30,211 nucleotides of DNA, taken from contig DHIQ01000203.1 of NCBI GenBank assembly GCA_002403895.1, forward strand, positions 12,457 to 42,667, in the 5' to 3' direction. The notes below the pieces were generated by a model. It made no database searches. It worked only from the letters and a program-made list of their open reading frames with translations, and was not told the origin of the DNA. This DNA is from Candidatus Neomicrothrix sp. UBA4742 (lineage in GTDB: Bacteria > Actinomycetota > Acidimicrobiia > Acidimicrobiales > Acidimicrobilacustridaceae). Numbering within the stretch: position 1 is the stretch's first letter; each line of letters opens with the position of its first letter. A program made the position numbers and the translations under genes. This document shows positions 15,100 through 23,007 of this stretch, in pieces.

Positions 15100-16026
15100 T
15101 CATGGGTGGGGGATGTAGTACGCCACCGCCACGAGGATGCCGAGCACCAGAACCAGGGACGTGATCAGCCAGATCCACCGGCGCCCGGCGGCCGTCTCCA
15201 GCGGATTGATGTCACGCAGGTTGCGCCGCGCGTCGTTGAGCTGCTCGTTGAGCGCGACCGACTGGTCCTGCAGAGCCTCGATGGCCGACGTGGCGGAGTC
15301 GAGCTGCTCGCGCACTGACGTCGTGTCCTCCAGGACCGACTCCCGCTTGGCCCGCTCCTCCTCCAGCTGCTTCTGCAACACGAGGTACTGATCCCGCAGC
15401 CCCGCCACCGCCGCGTACTGGGTCTGGAGCTCGGCCAACTGACGGGTGATGGCCCGCGTCCGCCCGCTGGCCGACTGGGCCTCATGGCGAGCCGCCTCGA
15501 GCTGTTCCTCCAGCTCGTCTTGGTCCTCGCGCAGCTGGGTGAGCTGGTGGATCATGGCCTCGCTCTCAGTCATGCCCTGCTCGCGCGCGGTCTCCTGCAC
15601 CCCCTCCCATTGGAGTTGGTCCTGGAGGTCAGCCATACGGGCCGCCTGCGGGGAATCGATGGCTCGCAACAGCTCCTCGGCGTGGCGGATCACCACCGAG
15701 GAGTACTCGTGGTCGAACGGGTGGTCCTCGTCGGGGTGGGCCCAATAGTTGCGGGCGGTCCGCAGCTCGGTGACGGTCTGGCGCTCGCGCTCGGTCATCG
15801 GCGGCGAAAAGGCCGGGCCCCACCACCGGTTCAAGACCTCCAGCTGGAAATGAGGATCCGACAACGAAACGATCACGTCGCGACGCTTCCCCAGCTTCGA
15901 GGCCGCCACCATGATCCAGTCCGCCCCGGGGAACGTCGCCGTCATCCGCTCGTCCACGAAAGGCGCCAAGCCCTCGGCCAGGACCTCGAAGGCGGCGGCG
16001 ATCTGAGCTCGGTAACTGGTTCCCAT
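15100..16026 (-). CDS. Membrane-anchored Swt1-type HEPN domain protein with coiled coil
   Basis: A 308-residue protein. Residues about 5-125 match the Swt1-like HEPN domain: 'AFEVLAEGLAPFVDERM', then the helix pair ending in 'VTELRTARNYWAHPDE', which contains the HEPN R-x4-H motif (Arg92-His97), and 'AEELLRAIDSPQAARM'. A long Gln/Glu/Arg-rich coiled coil spans about 130-270, then one membrane helix (about 284-304) near the C terminus with only 'IPHP' after it. The protein is thus tail-anchored with its HEPN domain in the cytoplasm. HEPN R-x4-6-H proteins are often RNases in defence or toxin systems. ATG 16026 is chosen; GTG 16050 is possible. It is divergent from the M3 peptidase and has no antitoxin-like neighbour. 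Confidence 0.8.
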   Translation of the reverse strand: MGTSYRAQIAAAFEVLAEGLAPFVDERMTATFPGADWIMVAASKLGKRRDVIVSLSDPHFQLEVLNRWWGPAFSPPMTERERQTVTELRTARNYWAHPDEDHPFDHEYSSVVIRHAEELLRAIDSPQAARMADLQDQLQWEGVQETAREQGMTESEAMIHQLTQLREDQDELEEQLEAARHEAQSASGRTRAITRQLAELQTQYAAVAGLRDQYLVLQKQLEEERAKRESVLEDTTSVREQLDSATSAIEALQDQSVALNEQLNDARRNLRDINPLETAAGRRWIWLITSLVLVLGILVAVAYYIPHP

Positions 16027-16114
16027 CTGGTGAAGATCTTGCCCGATCACCGTTGCCCCGTCACGCCAGCGCTCCGGACTGTTGCGACGATCCCTGGCAG
16101 CCGCCTCCCCTATG

Positions 16115-16132
16115 GGGGACCGGAAGGTCCCC
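16115..16132. promoter_or_regulatory. Perfect hairpin in the divergent HEPN/peptidase intergenic region
   Basis: GGGGACC (16115-16121), a GGAA loop and GGTCCCC (16126-16132) form a 7-bp stem with a GNRA-type tetraloop, about 40 bases before the M3 peptidase start and about 90 before the HEPN start. It could act as an mRNA structure or operator; role unknown. Confidence 0.35.
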
Positions 16133-16170
16133 AGACCGGAGGAACGAGAGATGTCCTGGTAAAAAGCCCT

Positions 16171-17979
16171 ATGACCGAAACCCTCCCGCACTGGGACGTG
16201 TCCCCCTTCTTCCCATCGCTCGACAGCCGGGAGCTGACCGTCGGCCACGAAGAGGTGGTGGCCGACCTGGCCCGGCTGGTCGCCCTCTACGACCGCCATG
16301 ACGTCAGGGGAGGTGAACCCCGCTCCCCGACCGATGCCGATGTGGCGGCCTTCGACGAGGTGGTGAGCGCCACCAACGACCTCATGGAACGGGTGCGGCT
16401 CATCTCCGCGTACCTGTACACGTTCATCAGCACCGACTCGGGCAACGACGCCGCTGCCGGCCTGCGGTCCCGCCTGCAGGCCGAACTCACCGACCTGACC
16501 CGCCTCACCACCCGGTTCGCCGCCTGGGTCGCCCGTTTCGGGCCCGAGGCCCTCATCGCGGTCAGCCACGAGGCCGCCACTCACGCCCACCCCTTGCGCC
16601 GGGCCGTCCGGGCCGCCGAGCATCAGATGACCGAGGACGAGGAGGGTCTGGCCGCTGACCTTCGCCTCACCGGCAGCACCGCCTGGGCCCGCCTCCACGG
16701 CGAGATGACGTCCCGGCTCACCGCCACCGTGACCCGGCCCGACGGAACGTTCGAGACCCTGCCCATGTCGATGGTGCGGGGACTGGCCCACGACGCCGAT
16801 CCGGCGCTGCGCAAGGCGGCTTACGACGCCGAGGTGGGGGCGTGGGAATCGGTGACGGTGCCACTGGCCGCCGCCCTCAACGGCGCCAAAGGCGAGACCA
16901 TCGTGTTGAACACCCGCAGAGGCTGGGCCGACGCGCTGGAGCCGGCCCTGTTCACCAACGGCGTGGATCGCGGGACCCTCGATGCCATGCACGAAGCGGT
17001 GACCGCCTCGCTGGGCGACTTCCGCCGCTACCTGCGGGCCAAGGCCCGCTCGCTCGGCCATGACGGTGGCTTGCCGTGGTGGGACCTGTTCGCCCCGGTG
17101 GGCAACGCCGCCGATGCGCAGGTGTCGTGGAGCGAGGCCGTCAGCCAGGTCAGCGACGCGTTCGGCGGATACTCGGCCGGTCTGGCCGCGCTGGTGGAGC
17201 GGGCCGCCACCGACCATTGGATCGACGCTGAGCCCAGGACCGGCAAAGAGGGAGGGGCCTTCTGCATGCCGATGCGGGGCGCCGAGTCCCGGGTGATGCT
17301 GAACTTCGACGGCTCGGCCAGCAGCGTGCAGACGCTGGCCCACGAACTGGGTCACGCCTATCACAACACCAACCTGGCCGAGCGCACGCCGCTACAGCGC
17401 CAGACGCCCATGGCCCTGGCTGAGACGGCCAGCATCTTCTGCGAGACGATCATGGTCGAGGCCGGCCTGGCCGCGACTCCGGCCGACGAGCGACTTGGAC
17501 TGCTCGACACCGACCTGCAGGGCGCCTGTCAGGTGGTGGTCGATATCCACAGTCGCTACCTGTTCGAGAGCGCGCTGTACGTGCGCCGTCAGCGCCAGGC
17601 GCTCTCGGTCACTGAGCTGAACGAGCTGATGCTGGACGCCCAACGCCGGGCCTACGGGACGGGCCTCGACCACGACGCACTCCATCGGTACATGTGGGCG
17701 GTCAAGGGCCACTACTTCACGCCCTTCTACAACTGGCCCTACACGTTCGGGTTGCTGTTCGGCATCGGCCTGTACGCCCGGTATCGAGCCGAACCCGACC
17801 GCTTTCGGGCCGGCTACGACGACCTGCTCTCGTCAACCGGTCTGGACGACGCCGCCGGGCTGGCCGGTCGGTTCGGCATCGACGTCCGCTCGACCGAGTT
17901 CTGGTCCTCCAGCCTGGACGTACTTCGCGCCCGCATCGATGCCTTCGAGTCGCTCGTCGATACCGCCACGCCGCGGTGA
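16171..17979 (+). CDS. M3 family oligoendopeptidase (PepF type)
   Basis: A 602-residue zinc metallopeptidase of family M3, which cleaves short cytoplasmic peptides. The zinc motif is 'TLAHELGHAYH' (His391, Glu392, His395), with the third ligand Glu expected in 'MALAETASIFCE'. The C-terminal M3 blocks 'GHYFTPFYNWPYTFGLLFG' and 'YDDLLSSTG' are clear, and the N-terminal helical domain resembles PepF-type oligoendopeptidases ('LPHWDVSPFFPSLDS'). No signal peptide. ATG 16171 is the first start in register with family similarity; longer upstream extensions run antisense to the HEPN gene and are not credible. Its stop overlaps the CpaE-like gene (GTGA). Confidence 0.93.
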   Translation: MTETLPHWDVSPFFPSLDSRELTVGHEEVVADLARLVALYDRHDVRGGEPRSPTDADVAAFDEVVSATNDLMERVRLISAYLYTFISTDSGNDAAAGLRSRLQAELTDLTRLTTRFAAWVARFGPEALIAVSHEAATHAHPLRRAVRAAEHQMTEDEEGLAADLRLTGSTAWARLHGEMTSRLTATVTRPDGTFETLPMSMVRGLAHDADPALRKAAYDAEVGAWESVTVPLAAALNGAKGETIVLNTRRGWADALEPALFTNGVDRGTLDAMHEAVTASLGDFRRYLRAKARSLGHDGGLPWWDLFAPVGNAADAQVSWSEAVSQVSDAFGGYSAGLAALVERAATDHWIDAEPRTGKEGGAFCMPMRGAESRVMLNFDGSASSVQTLAHELGHAYHNTNLAERTPLQRQTPMALAETASIFCETIMVEAGLAATPADERLGLLDTDLQGACQVVVDIHSRYLFESALYVRRQRQALSVTELNELMLDAQRRAYGTGLDHDALHRYMWAVKGHYFTPFYNWPYTFGLLFGIGLYARYRAEPDRFRAGYDDLLSSTGLDDAAGLAGRFGIDVRSTEFWSSSLDVLRARIDAFESLVDTATPR

Positions 17980-19196
17980 CGGTCCCCGAGCTGGTCGTGC
18001 CCGTGGACGTGGCCGTCGTCGACCCCGACCTGCTGTGGCGGGTGGAGGTCATGAACGCCCTCGACGGGATCATGGTGAAAGACGTCGTGACGGTGTTCGG
18101 CGCCATTGAACACCTCACCCCCGGACATCCAGCCGTGGTGGTGTTGGGGCCCGCCGGAGCCATCGACTCCGCCCAACAGCTCCTCGAGTTGCGAACCAGC
18201 TTCCCCGGGGTGCGGGTGGTGGCCGTCGAGGGACCACTCGTCGAACCCGAGCTGGGAGAGCTGACCGACGCCCCCCGGCTCAGCCTGGTGCCGGATCTTC
18301 CCGACGAGGATCCCGCCGCCGCGCCCGGCGACGACGCGCCGTCGCTCCTGCGGCCAGCGCCCTTACCGGGCGCGGAACGCAGGAACGATGACCAAACCCG
18401 CGAGCTGATCGACCGGGCGGTCCCGACCGGCACCACGCTGGAGGACCTGGTCCGCATCATCCACGAGGAGCTGGCCTTCGCCCGCGGCCGGGCCACCCAC
18501 GACGAGTCGGGGACGGTGTTCCGGACGCTGGCCGGCACGCAGATCATCGTGGTCACCTCCGCCAAGGGCGGAGACGGGGCGACCACGGTGGCCGCCAACC
18601 TGGCCGCCGCGCTGGCCACCCAGGGGCGGGCGGTGGGACTGGTCGAAGGCGACCCGGTGTTCGGCGACCTGGCCCTCGTGCTCGCCCTTCCCGTCCCCGC
18701 GCCGGGCCTGGCCACCGACCCGGAGACGGGGATACGCCTGGTGATGCCGGCCCGGCCCGACGAGGCGTTCGGGCCCGTCGACGTCGACCTGCTCTTCGAC
18801 CAGCTCAGCGAGGCCGAACCCCCGTTCGACGTCGTCGTCATCGAAGCCCCGCCGTCGATCGCGGAGCGTTCCGGGCTGGCTGGTATGGCCGACCATCTGT
18901 TGGTCGTGTGCTCGTCGCACCTGAGCTCGATCAAGAACGCGGTCATCCTCGTCGAGGTGCTGAAGCGCCACGACAACCTCGGTGTGGTGGTCAACCGCGT
19001 CGGCCGCAAGGGCCTGCCCCGCCACGAGCTGGAGGAGACCCTGCGGGCCCACGTCGTCGCTCAGCTGCCGGCCACGCCGACGCTCGCCCTGGAGCGGCCC
19101 GACCAACCGCCGGCCCTCGCGTCCCCCAAGACGGCGTTCGCCAAGGAGATCGACCGCTTCGCCGCCCAGCTCACCCCGGCCGACCGCAAGGGCTGA
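17976..19196 (+). CDS. CpaE/TadZ-like MinD-family ATPase with N-terminal receiver-like domain
   Basis: A 406-residue protein. Residues 1-105 look like an atypical receiver domain ('VDVAVVDPDLLWRVEV', 'HPAVVVLGPAG', 'PGVRVVAVEG') lacking a full phosphorylation pocket. After a Pro/Asp linker, the C-terminal part is a SIMIBI ATPase with deviant Walker A 'SAKGGDGATTVAANLA' (Lys197; the P-loop Lys before TT is Ala, as in CpaE/TadZ), Walker A-prime-like 'VEGDPVFGDLALVL', and 'FDVVVIEAPPSI'. CpaE/TadZ proteins place Flp/Tad pilus machinery at the cell pole. No other tad gene is in the window. It begins at GTG 17976 within the peptidase stop, so the two are translated together. Confidence 0.85.
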   Translation: MTVPELVVPVDVAVVDPDLLWRVEVMNALDGIMVKDVVTVFGAIEHLTPGHPAVVVLGPAGAIDSAQQLLELRTSFPGVRVVAVEGPLVEPELGELTDAPRLSLVPDLPDEDPAAAPGDDAPSLLRPAPLPGAERRNDDQTRELIDRAVPTGTTLEDLVRIIHEELAFARGRATHDESGTVFRTLAGTQIIVVTSAKGGDGATTVAANLAAALATQGRAVGLVEGDPVFGDLALVLALPVPAPGLATDPETGIRLVMPARPDEAFGPVDVDLLFDQLSEAEPPFDVVVIEAPPSIAERSGLAGMADHLLVVCSSHLSSIKNAVILVEVLKRHDNLGVVVNRVGRKGLPRHELEETLRAHVVAQLPATPTLALERPDQPPALASPKTAFAKEIDRFAAQLTPADRKG

Positions 19197-19211
19197 CCCG
19201 CGTGACGGGCT

Positions 19212-19240
19212 TCAGCCGACCCGCGGGTCAACGCGGCTGA
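19212..19240. terminator. Hairpin between convergent ATPase and sulfatase genes
   Basis: TCAGCCG (19212-19218) pairs with CGGCTGA (19234-19240); within the loop GACCCGCGGGTC (19218-19229) is itself a perfect palindrome. The two genes converge here with only 15 bases between stop codons, so this may serve both as terminator. Confidence 0.4.
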
Positions 19241-20741
19241 CCGGGCCCGACGAGGTCAACACGGTGCCGGTCAGGGTCCTCTCCGCGTGGCGCATCCGCC
19301 ATGACAGCAGCTTCTGGGCGTACTCAGCCACGATCGGCGCGTAGGCGGCATCGCCCGCCAGGTCGACGAACTGGTCCGGGTCCTCGGCGAGGTCGAACAG
19401 CAGCGGGGCCATCCCCGCGAAGTGGACGTACTTCCAGCAGGTGTCACGGATCACGTTGAGCGAGCACTGTTCCATGGTCAGACCCAACAGGTCTTCGGCC
19501 AGGTGACCGTTGGGACTCCGGAAGTCCCACTCCCAGTGCACCTCCGTCCGCCAGTCACTCGGCGCAGTCCCGTCCTCGCCTAGGAACGGAGCCAGTGATC
19601 GGCCGTCGCACTGCAACGGGATCTCGGCCCCCAGCCACTCCAGGATGGTGGGCACCACGTCCACGTGCTCCGTGAAGGCGTCGATCCGTCGCCCCCGGGT
19701 GGAGACCGACGCCCGCGGATCGCGCACGATGAGCGGCACGTGGTAGCTGGCGTCCCAATACCCCAACTTCTCCATGAGCCAATGGTCGCCCAGCTGGTCG
19801 CCGTGGTCCGAGGTGAGCACCACCAGCGTGTCGTCGGCCTGTCCCGACGCGTCGAGCCAATCGAGGAGGCGGCCGACCTGATCGTCGATCTCGGCCATCA
19901 TCCCGTAATACGTGGCCCGGATCTGGCGCATCTCGGCGTCGTCGGCCGGCGCCCCCACCACACCCACCGCGAAGGCGGTCAGCGTGTGCTGCGCCCCTTC
20001 CACCTCCGGGCTGGCGGCCCGCACCGGCATGGCCACCGCGGCCGGGTCGTAGCGATCGTGGTAGGGAGCCACCGCCCGGTAGGGGGTGTGGGGCCGCAGG
20101 TAGCTGGCGTGCACGAACCAGGGCTGGTCGCCGTGCCCACCGAGCCACGCCATTAGGGCATCGGTGAGGAAGGCCGTCTCGCTGTGCTCGGCGGCGTAGA
20201 TGGGTGGTGCCCACGTCGGCGGATGGTCGGCGGCCCCCGGGAAGTCAGGATCGCCGTCGAAGATCTGGTGGGGTCGCTCCGGTCTCGGGTAGCCCAGCGC
20301 CTCCAGGTGATCGAGCCACGGTGTGAGGGTCTCGAACGGGAAGTCCAGCTCGGCCCGAAACCCCGGCAGCACCCCCTCGTAGGTGCGCAGGCGGGGGTCG
20401 TCGGGTGCCACCGAGCGCGGGTCCACGCTGGCGTCGGTGTAGCCGAAGAGAACCGGGTCGTAGCCGGCGGCGCGGGCCTCGAGGGCGACGTTCGTGAACC
20501 GAGTATCGAGCGGCGTGCCGTTCAGCACCGAGCGGTTCTGGTGCAGGTACGTGCCGGTGTACAGACAGGCACGACTCGGACCGCACGGCACCGCCTGAGC
20601 CCAGTGCTGAGCGAACAGCACGCCGCCGGCCGCCAGCCGATCCAGGTTGGGGGTGCGCACCACCGGGTGCCCCAGCGCCGAGAGGCAGTCGCCCCGCCAC
20701 TGGTCGAGCGTGATGAACAAGACGTTGCCCGGCGGGCGCAT
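19212..20741 (-). CDS. Sulfatase-superfamily hydrolase, phosphonate monoester hydrolase-like
   Basis: A 509-residue alkaline-phosphatase-superfamily enzyme with the formylglycine signature CGPSR (Cys53-Arg57) inside 'AVPCGPSRACLYTGTYLHQNRS'. Metal ligands are seen at the N-terminal 'LDQWRGD' (Asp13) and in 'VLTSDHGDQLGDH'. The C-terminal blocks 'CSLNVIRDTCWKYVHFAGMAPLLFDL' and 'LSWRMRHAERTLT' resemble rhizobial/Burkholderia phosphonate monoester hydrolases as I recall them, more than classic arylsulfatases; members are promiscuous for phosphonate, phosphate and sulfate esters. No signal peptide, so cytoplasmic. ATG 20741 has no Shine-Dalgarno but a TACTGT box 10 or so bases upstream, so it may be leaderless. 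It diverges from the photoreceptor operon; the operator at 20787-20800 lies about 46 bases upstream. Confidence 0.88.
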   Translation of the reverse strand: MRPPGNVLFITLDQWRGDCLSALGHPVVRTPNLDRLAAGGVLFAQHWAQAVPCGPSRACLYTGTYLHQNRSVLNGTPLDTRFTNVALEARAAGYDPVLFGYTDASVDPRSVAPDDPRLRTYEGVLPGFRAELDFPFETLTPWLDHLEALGYPRPERPHQIFDGDPDFPGAADHPPTWAPPIYAAEHSETAFLTDALMAWLGGHGDQPWFVHASYLRPHTPYRAVAPYHDRYDPAAVAMPVRAASPEVEGAQHTLTAFAVGVVGAPADDAEMRQIRATYYGMMAEIDDQVGRLLDWLDASGQADDTLVVLTSDHGDQLGDHWLMEKLGYWDASYHVPLIVRDPRASVSTRGRRIDAFTEHVDVVPTILEWLGAEIPLQCDGRSLAPFLGEDGTAPSDWRTEVHWEWDFRSPNGHLAEDLLGLTMEQCSLNVIRDTCWKYVHFAGMAPLLFDLAEDPDQFVDLAGDAAYAPIVAEYAQKLLSWRMRHAERTLTGTVLTSSGPVSRVDPRVG

Positions 20742-20783
20742 CGGCGAACAGTACCCCGCCGACGAGACGGCCCCACCGCCGAG

Positions 20784-20800
20784 TAGTATTTAGCACTAAG
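20784..20800 (+). promoter_or_regulatory. Operator-like palindrome (copy 1) overlapping TAGTAT -10 box
   Basis: TATTTAGCACTAAG (20787-20800) contains the inverted repeat TTAG-CA-CTAA and overlaps a TAGTAT -10-like box (20784-20789). Its core AGCACTAA recurs on the opposite strand at 23008-23023. It lies between the divergent sulfatase and the photoreceptor operon, 17 bases before the ATG of the short SRPBCC frame, which has a strong GGGAGG (20805-20810). Confidence 0.6.
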
Positions 20801-20816
20801 CAGCGGGAGGATCCCC

Positions 20817-20942
20817 ATGGCCCGCTATCGCGCCACCGTCAACGCCCCCATCTCCATCACCGAAGCCTTCGACCACCTCGCCCGTTTCGACTCGACGGCC
20901 GAATGGGACCCGGGGGTATCGGCCGCCGAGATGCCATGGTGA
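20817..20942 (+). pseudogene. SRPBCC (polyketide cyclase-like) N-terminal fragment
   Basis: ATG 20817, six bases after GGGAGG, encodes 41 residues beginning 'MARYRATVNAPISITEAFDH' and continuing through 'RFDSTAEWDPGVSAAEM' before TGA 20940-20942. This is the standard first strand, helix and 'TAEWDPGV' loop of SRPBCC/START-like proteins of about 145 residues. The remaining 100 or so residues are absent: the sequence passes straight into the regulator gene, whose ATG (20936) overlaps the stop. It has the best ribosome binding site in the operon and may now work as a coupling leader. A deletion between an SRPBCC gene and the regulator is the simplest origin. Confidence 0.65.
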
Positions 20943-21889
20943 CGCGATCCCCCAAGGGCCTCGTCACGCTGTACGAGGCCGCCGAACGACTCGGTGTCCA
21001 CTACATGACCGTCTACCGCTACGTCCGCACCGGGCGTCTCCCCGGGCGCAAGGTCGGGGTCGAATGGCGGGTCGATCCCGCCGACCTCGACGCCTTCGCC
21101 GGCCGAGCGGCCGCGGCTGGCCTTCAACCCACCCACCGGACGGAACCCCCAGGTACCGACAGACCCTCCGCCGGCCCGGACGGCAACGACGACCTGGCCC
21201 GGCCCCGATCGCGCCGGCGGGTGGACCATGCCCGACGCCTCGTGGATCGCCTGGTGGCCGGCGATGAGCAGGGCTCGTGGGACATCGTGCAGAACGCCAT
21301 GGCGTCAGGCATCGATGCGACCGATGTGTACCTCGAGGTCGTCACCCCCGCCCTGGCCACCATCGGCGACGAATGGAGCGATGGCACCATCAGCGTCGGC
21401 CAGGAGCACCAGGCGTCGGTGGTCGTGCATCGTCTGATCGGCCGCCTCGGGCCCCAGTTCGCCCGACGGGGCCGCAAGCGGGGCACCATCGTGCTCGGGG
21501 CGCCAGCGGGCGACAACCACGCCCTACCGTCCGCCCTGTTCGCCGACCTGCTGCGGGGCGAGGGCTTCACCGTCATCGACCTGGGCAGCGACACGCCGCC
21601 CGCCTCATTCGTGGACGCCGCCCTCGGGGCCGAGCGACTGGTTGCGGTGGGCATCACCGCCACGGCCCTCGACAACGAGGTAGCCATTGCCGAGGCCATC
21701 ACCGCGCTGCGGGGAGCCACGGACACCACCATCGTCGTGGGTGGGGGGGCTGCTGCAGAGCCCGATGCCGAGCGCCTCGGAGCCGACTGCTGGGGAGGGT
21801 CCGGACGCGACGCGCTGGCGCTCTTCGGTCGGTTGGCTGATGATGCCAGTCGAAGCCGTCGCCAACAGTCGCGCCGGGAGGTCCGATGA
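20936..21889 (+). CDS. Cobalamin-binding CarH/LitR-like photoreceptor regulator with excisionase-type HTH
   Basis: A 317-residue predicted light-sensing repressor. Residues about 8-50 ('TLYEAAERLGVHYMTVYRYVRTGRLPG' then 'VEWRVDPADLDAFA') form an excisionase/MerR-like winged HTH (HTH_17). After a linker come the B12-binding helical bundle with W-x9-EH (Trp147, Glu157, His158; 'EWSDGTISVGQEHQAS') and the Rossmann-like cobalamin domain with 'GDNHALPS' (D-x-H, His195 as likely lower cobalt ligand), 'DLGSDTP' and 'VVGGGAAA'. In CarH the W-x9-EH residues contact adenosylcobalamin and are tied to light release of DNA. ATG 20936 (or GTG 20939) is used; translation is probably coupled to the SRPBCC fragment. 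It overlaps the SDR gene (ATGA). Confidence 0.88.
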   Translation: MVTRSPKGLVTLYEAAERLGVHYMTVYRYVRTGRLPGRKVGVEWRVDPADLDAFAGRAAAAGLQPTHRTEPPGTDRPSAGPDGNDDLARPRSRRRVDHARRLVDRLVAGDEQGSWDIVQNAMASGIDATDVYLEVVTPALATIGDEWSDGTISVGQEHQASVVVHRLIGRLGPQFARRGRKRGTIVLGAPAGDNHALPSALFADLLRGEGFTVIDLGSDTPPASFVDAALGAERLVAVGITATALDNEVAIAEAITALRGATDTTIVVGGGAAAEPDAERLGADCWGGSGRDALALFGRLADDASRSRRQQSRREVR

Positions 21890-22893
21890 ACGCCCGTTCA
21901 CTGCTCGCCCAAGCCGTGGATACCGCCCTGGAGGGCACGGTGGTTCTGAGCTTCTCCCGGGTCGGCTATGACGTGCGCAGCCGGTTGTTCGCCTGGCTCG
22001 ACCTGACCGAACGACCCATGACGGGGAAGGTGGCGGTCGTCACCGGCGCCACCTCGGGGCTGGGCTTGACCGCCGCCACCCGGTTGGCTGCCCTCGGCGC
22101 CTCGGTGCGCCTGCTCGGTCGCGATATCGGTCGGACCGAGCGGGCCCGCGAAGAGATCGCCACCCGCACCGGGAACCCTGACGTGGAGATCGGCGTGGCC
22201 GACTTGGCCTCCCTCGACGACGTCCGCCGCTACGCCGACCAGATCCGCCGCTACCACAGCCGCCTCGATGTACTGGTGAACAACGCCGGGGCGTTGGTGC
22301 GTGAGCACCAGCTCACCGGAGACGGGATGGAACTCACCGCCCAGACCCATGTGGTGGCCCCTTTCCTGCTCACCGCCCAACTCCTGACGTTGCTCGCTCA
22401 GACACCGGGGTCCCGGGTGGTCACCGTGTCGTCGGGCGGGATGTACACCGAGCGGTTGGGTCTTCCGCATCTGGAGATGGGGCCGGACGGCTTCGACGGC
22501 GTCAAGGCCTACGCCCGGGCCAAGCGGGCCCAGGTGGTGCTGAACCGCCAATGGGCACAGCGGGCCGCCCATTCGGGAGTCACGTTCCACGCCATGCATC
22601 CCGGGTGGGTCGACACGCCGGGCATCCAAGAAGCGCTCCCGGGGTTCTCACGCGCCATGGGTCCGTTGCTCCGCACCCCCGAACAGGGGGCCGACACCAT
22701 GGTGTGGCTGGCCACCGCTCGCGAGCCGCTGACCAGCAACGGCCAGTTCTGGCTCGACCGCCACCGCCGCTGGACCTCCAAGCTGCCGTGGACACGAACA
22801 TCAGCCCCCGATGCCCACCAGCTGTGGCAGTGGGTTTCGGAGCGGGCGGGGGTGGGAGCGGTTGACGGCCCCGAGCCGGTGGTGACGCCCTAG
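21886..22893 (+). CDS. Short-chain dehydrogenase/reductase (DHRS12-like)
   Basis: A 335-residue SDR with an N-terminal extension of about 45 residues containing 'GYDVRSRLFAWLDL', then the NAD(P) motif 'VTGATSGLG' (TGxxxGxG), 'LLGRDIGRTER', 'VLVNNAGALV' (NNAG), the catalytic Ser in 'VTVSSGGMYTE' and Tyr-x3-Lys in 'AYARAKRAQ', and 'HPGWVDTPGI'. The pattern resembles DHRS12-type SDRs that are found with DUF1365 and amine-oxidase genes in stress-induced lipid clusters of proteobacteria (for example the Rhodobacter sphaeroides RSP_1087-1091 group, from memory). It is translationally coupled to the photoreceptor gene, so it should be coregulated. Substrate unknown; a lipid-derived carbonyl is plausible. 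Confidence 0.88.
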   Translation: MNARSLLAQAVDTALEGTVVLSFSRVGYDVRSRLFAWLDLTERPMTGKVAVVTGATSGLGLTAATRLAALGASVRLLGRDIGRTERAREEIATRTGNPDVEIGVADLASLDDVRRYADQIRRYHSRLDVLVNNAGALVREHQLTGDGMELTAQTHVVAPFLLTAQLLTLLAQTPGSRVVTVSSGGMYTERLGLPHLEMGPDGFDGVKAYARAKRAQVVLNRQWAQRAAHSGVTFHAMHPGWVDTPGIQEALPGFSRAMGPLLRTPEQGADTMVWLATAREPLTSNGQFWLDRHRRWTSKLPWTRTSAPDAHQLWQWVSERAGVGAVDGPEPVVTP

Positions 22894-23007
22894 GCCCGCC
22901 AGGACAACCCGGCCACGGAGAGCAGGCGGCAGGTCGCTCGGTCGTCATCCGGGCGGGCCGTCGGCATCGGATGATGGCGAGCGTGGGAATGTTCACCGCG
23001 CTCGCAC

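Noticed and set aside
15484..16170. Plus-strand extension of the M3 peptidase frame
   Set aside because: It runs antisense to the HEPN gene; peptidase similarity starts at ATG 16171.
15100..17364. A very long minus-strand frame extending the HEPN gene upstream by over 440 codons
   Set aside because: The extension is antisense to the well-supported M3 peptidase and shows no family similarity; the HEPN homology begins just after ATG 16026.
17976..19196. ParA/plasmid partition ATPase
   Set aside because: The deviant Walker loop lacks the second Lys and an N-terminal receiver-like domain is present, both fitting CpaE/TadZ; no parB or parS-like repeats nearby.
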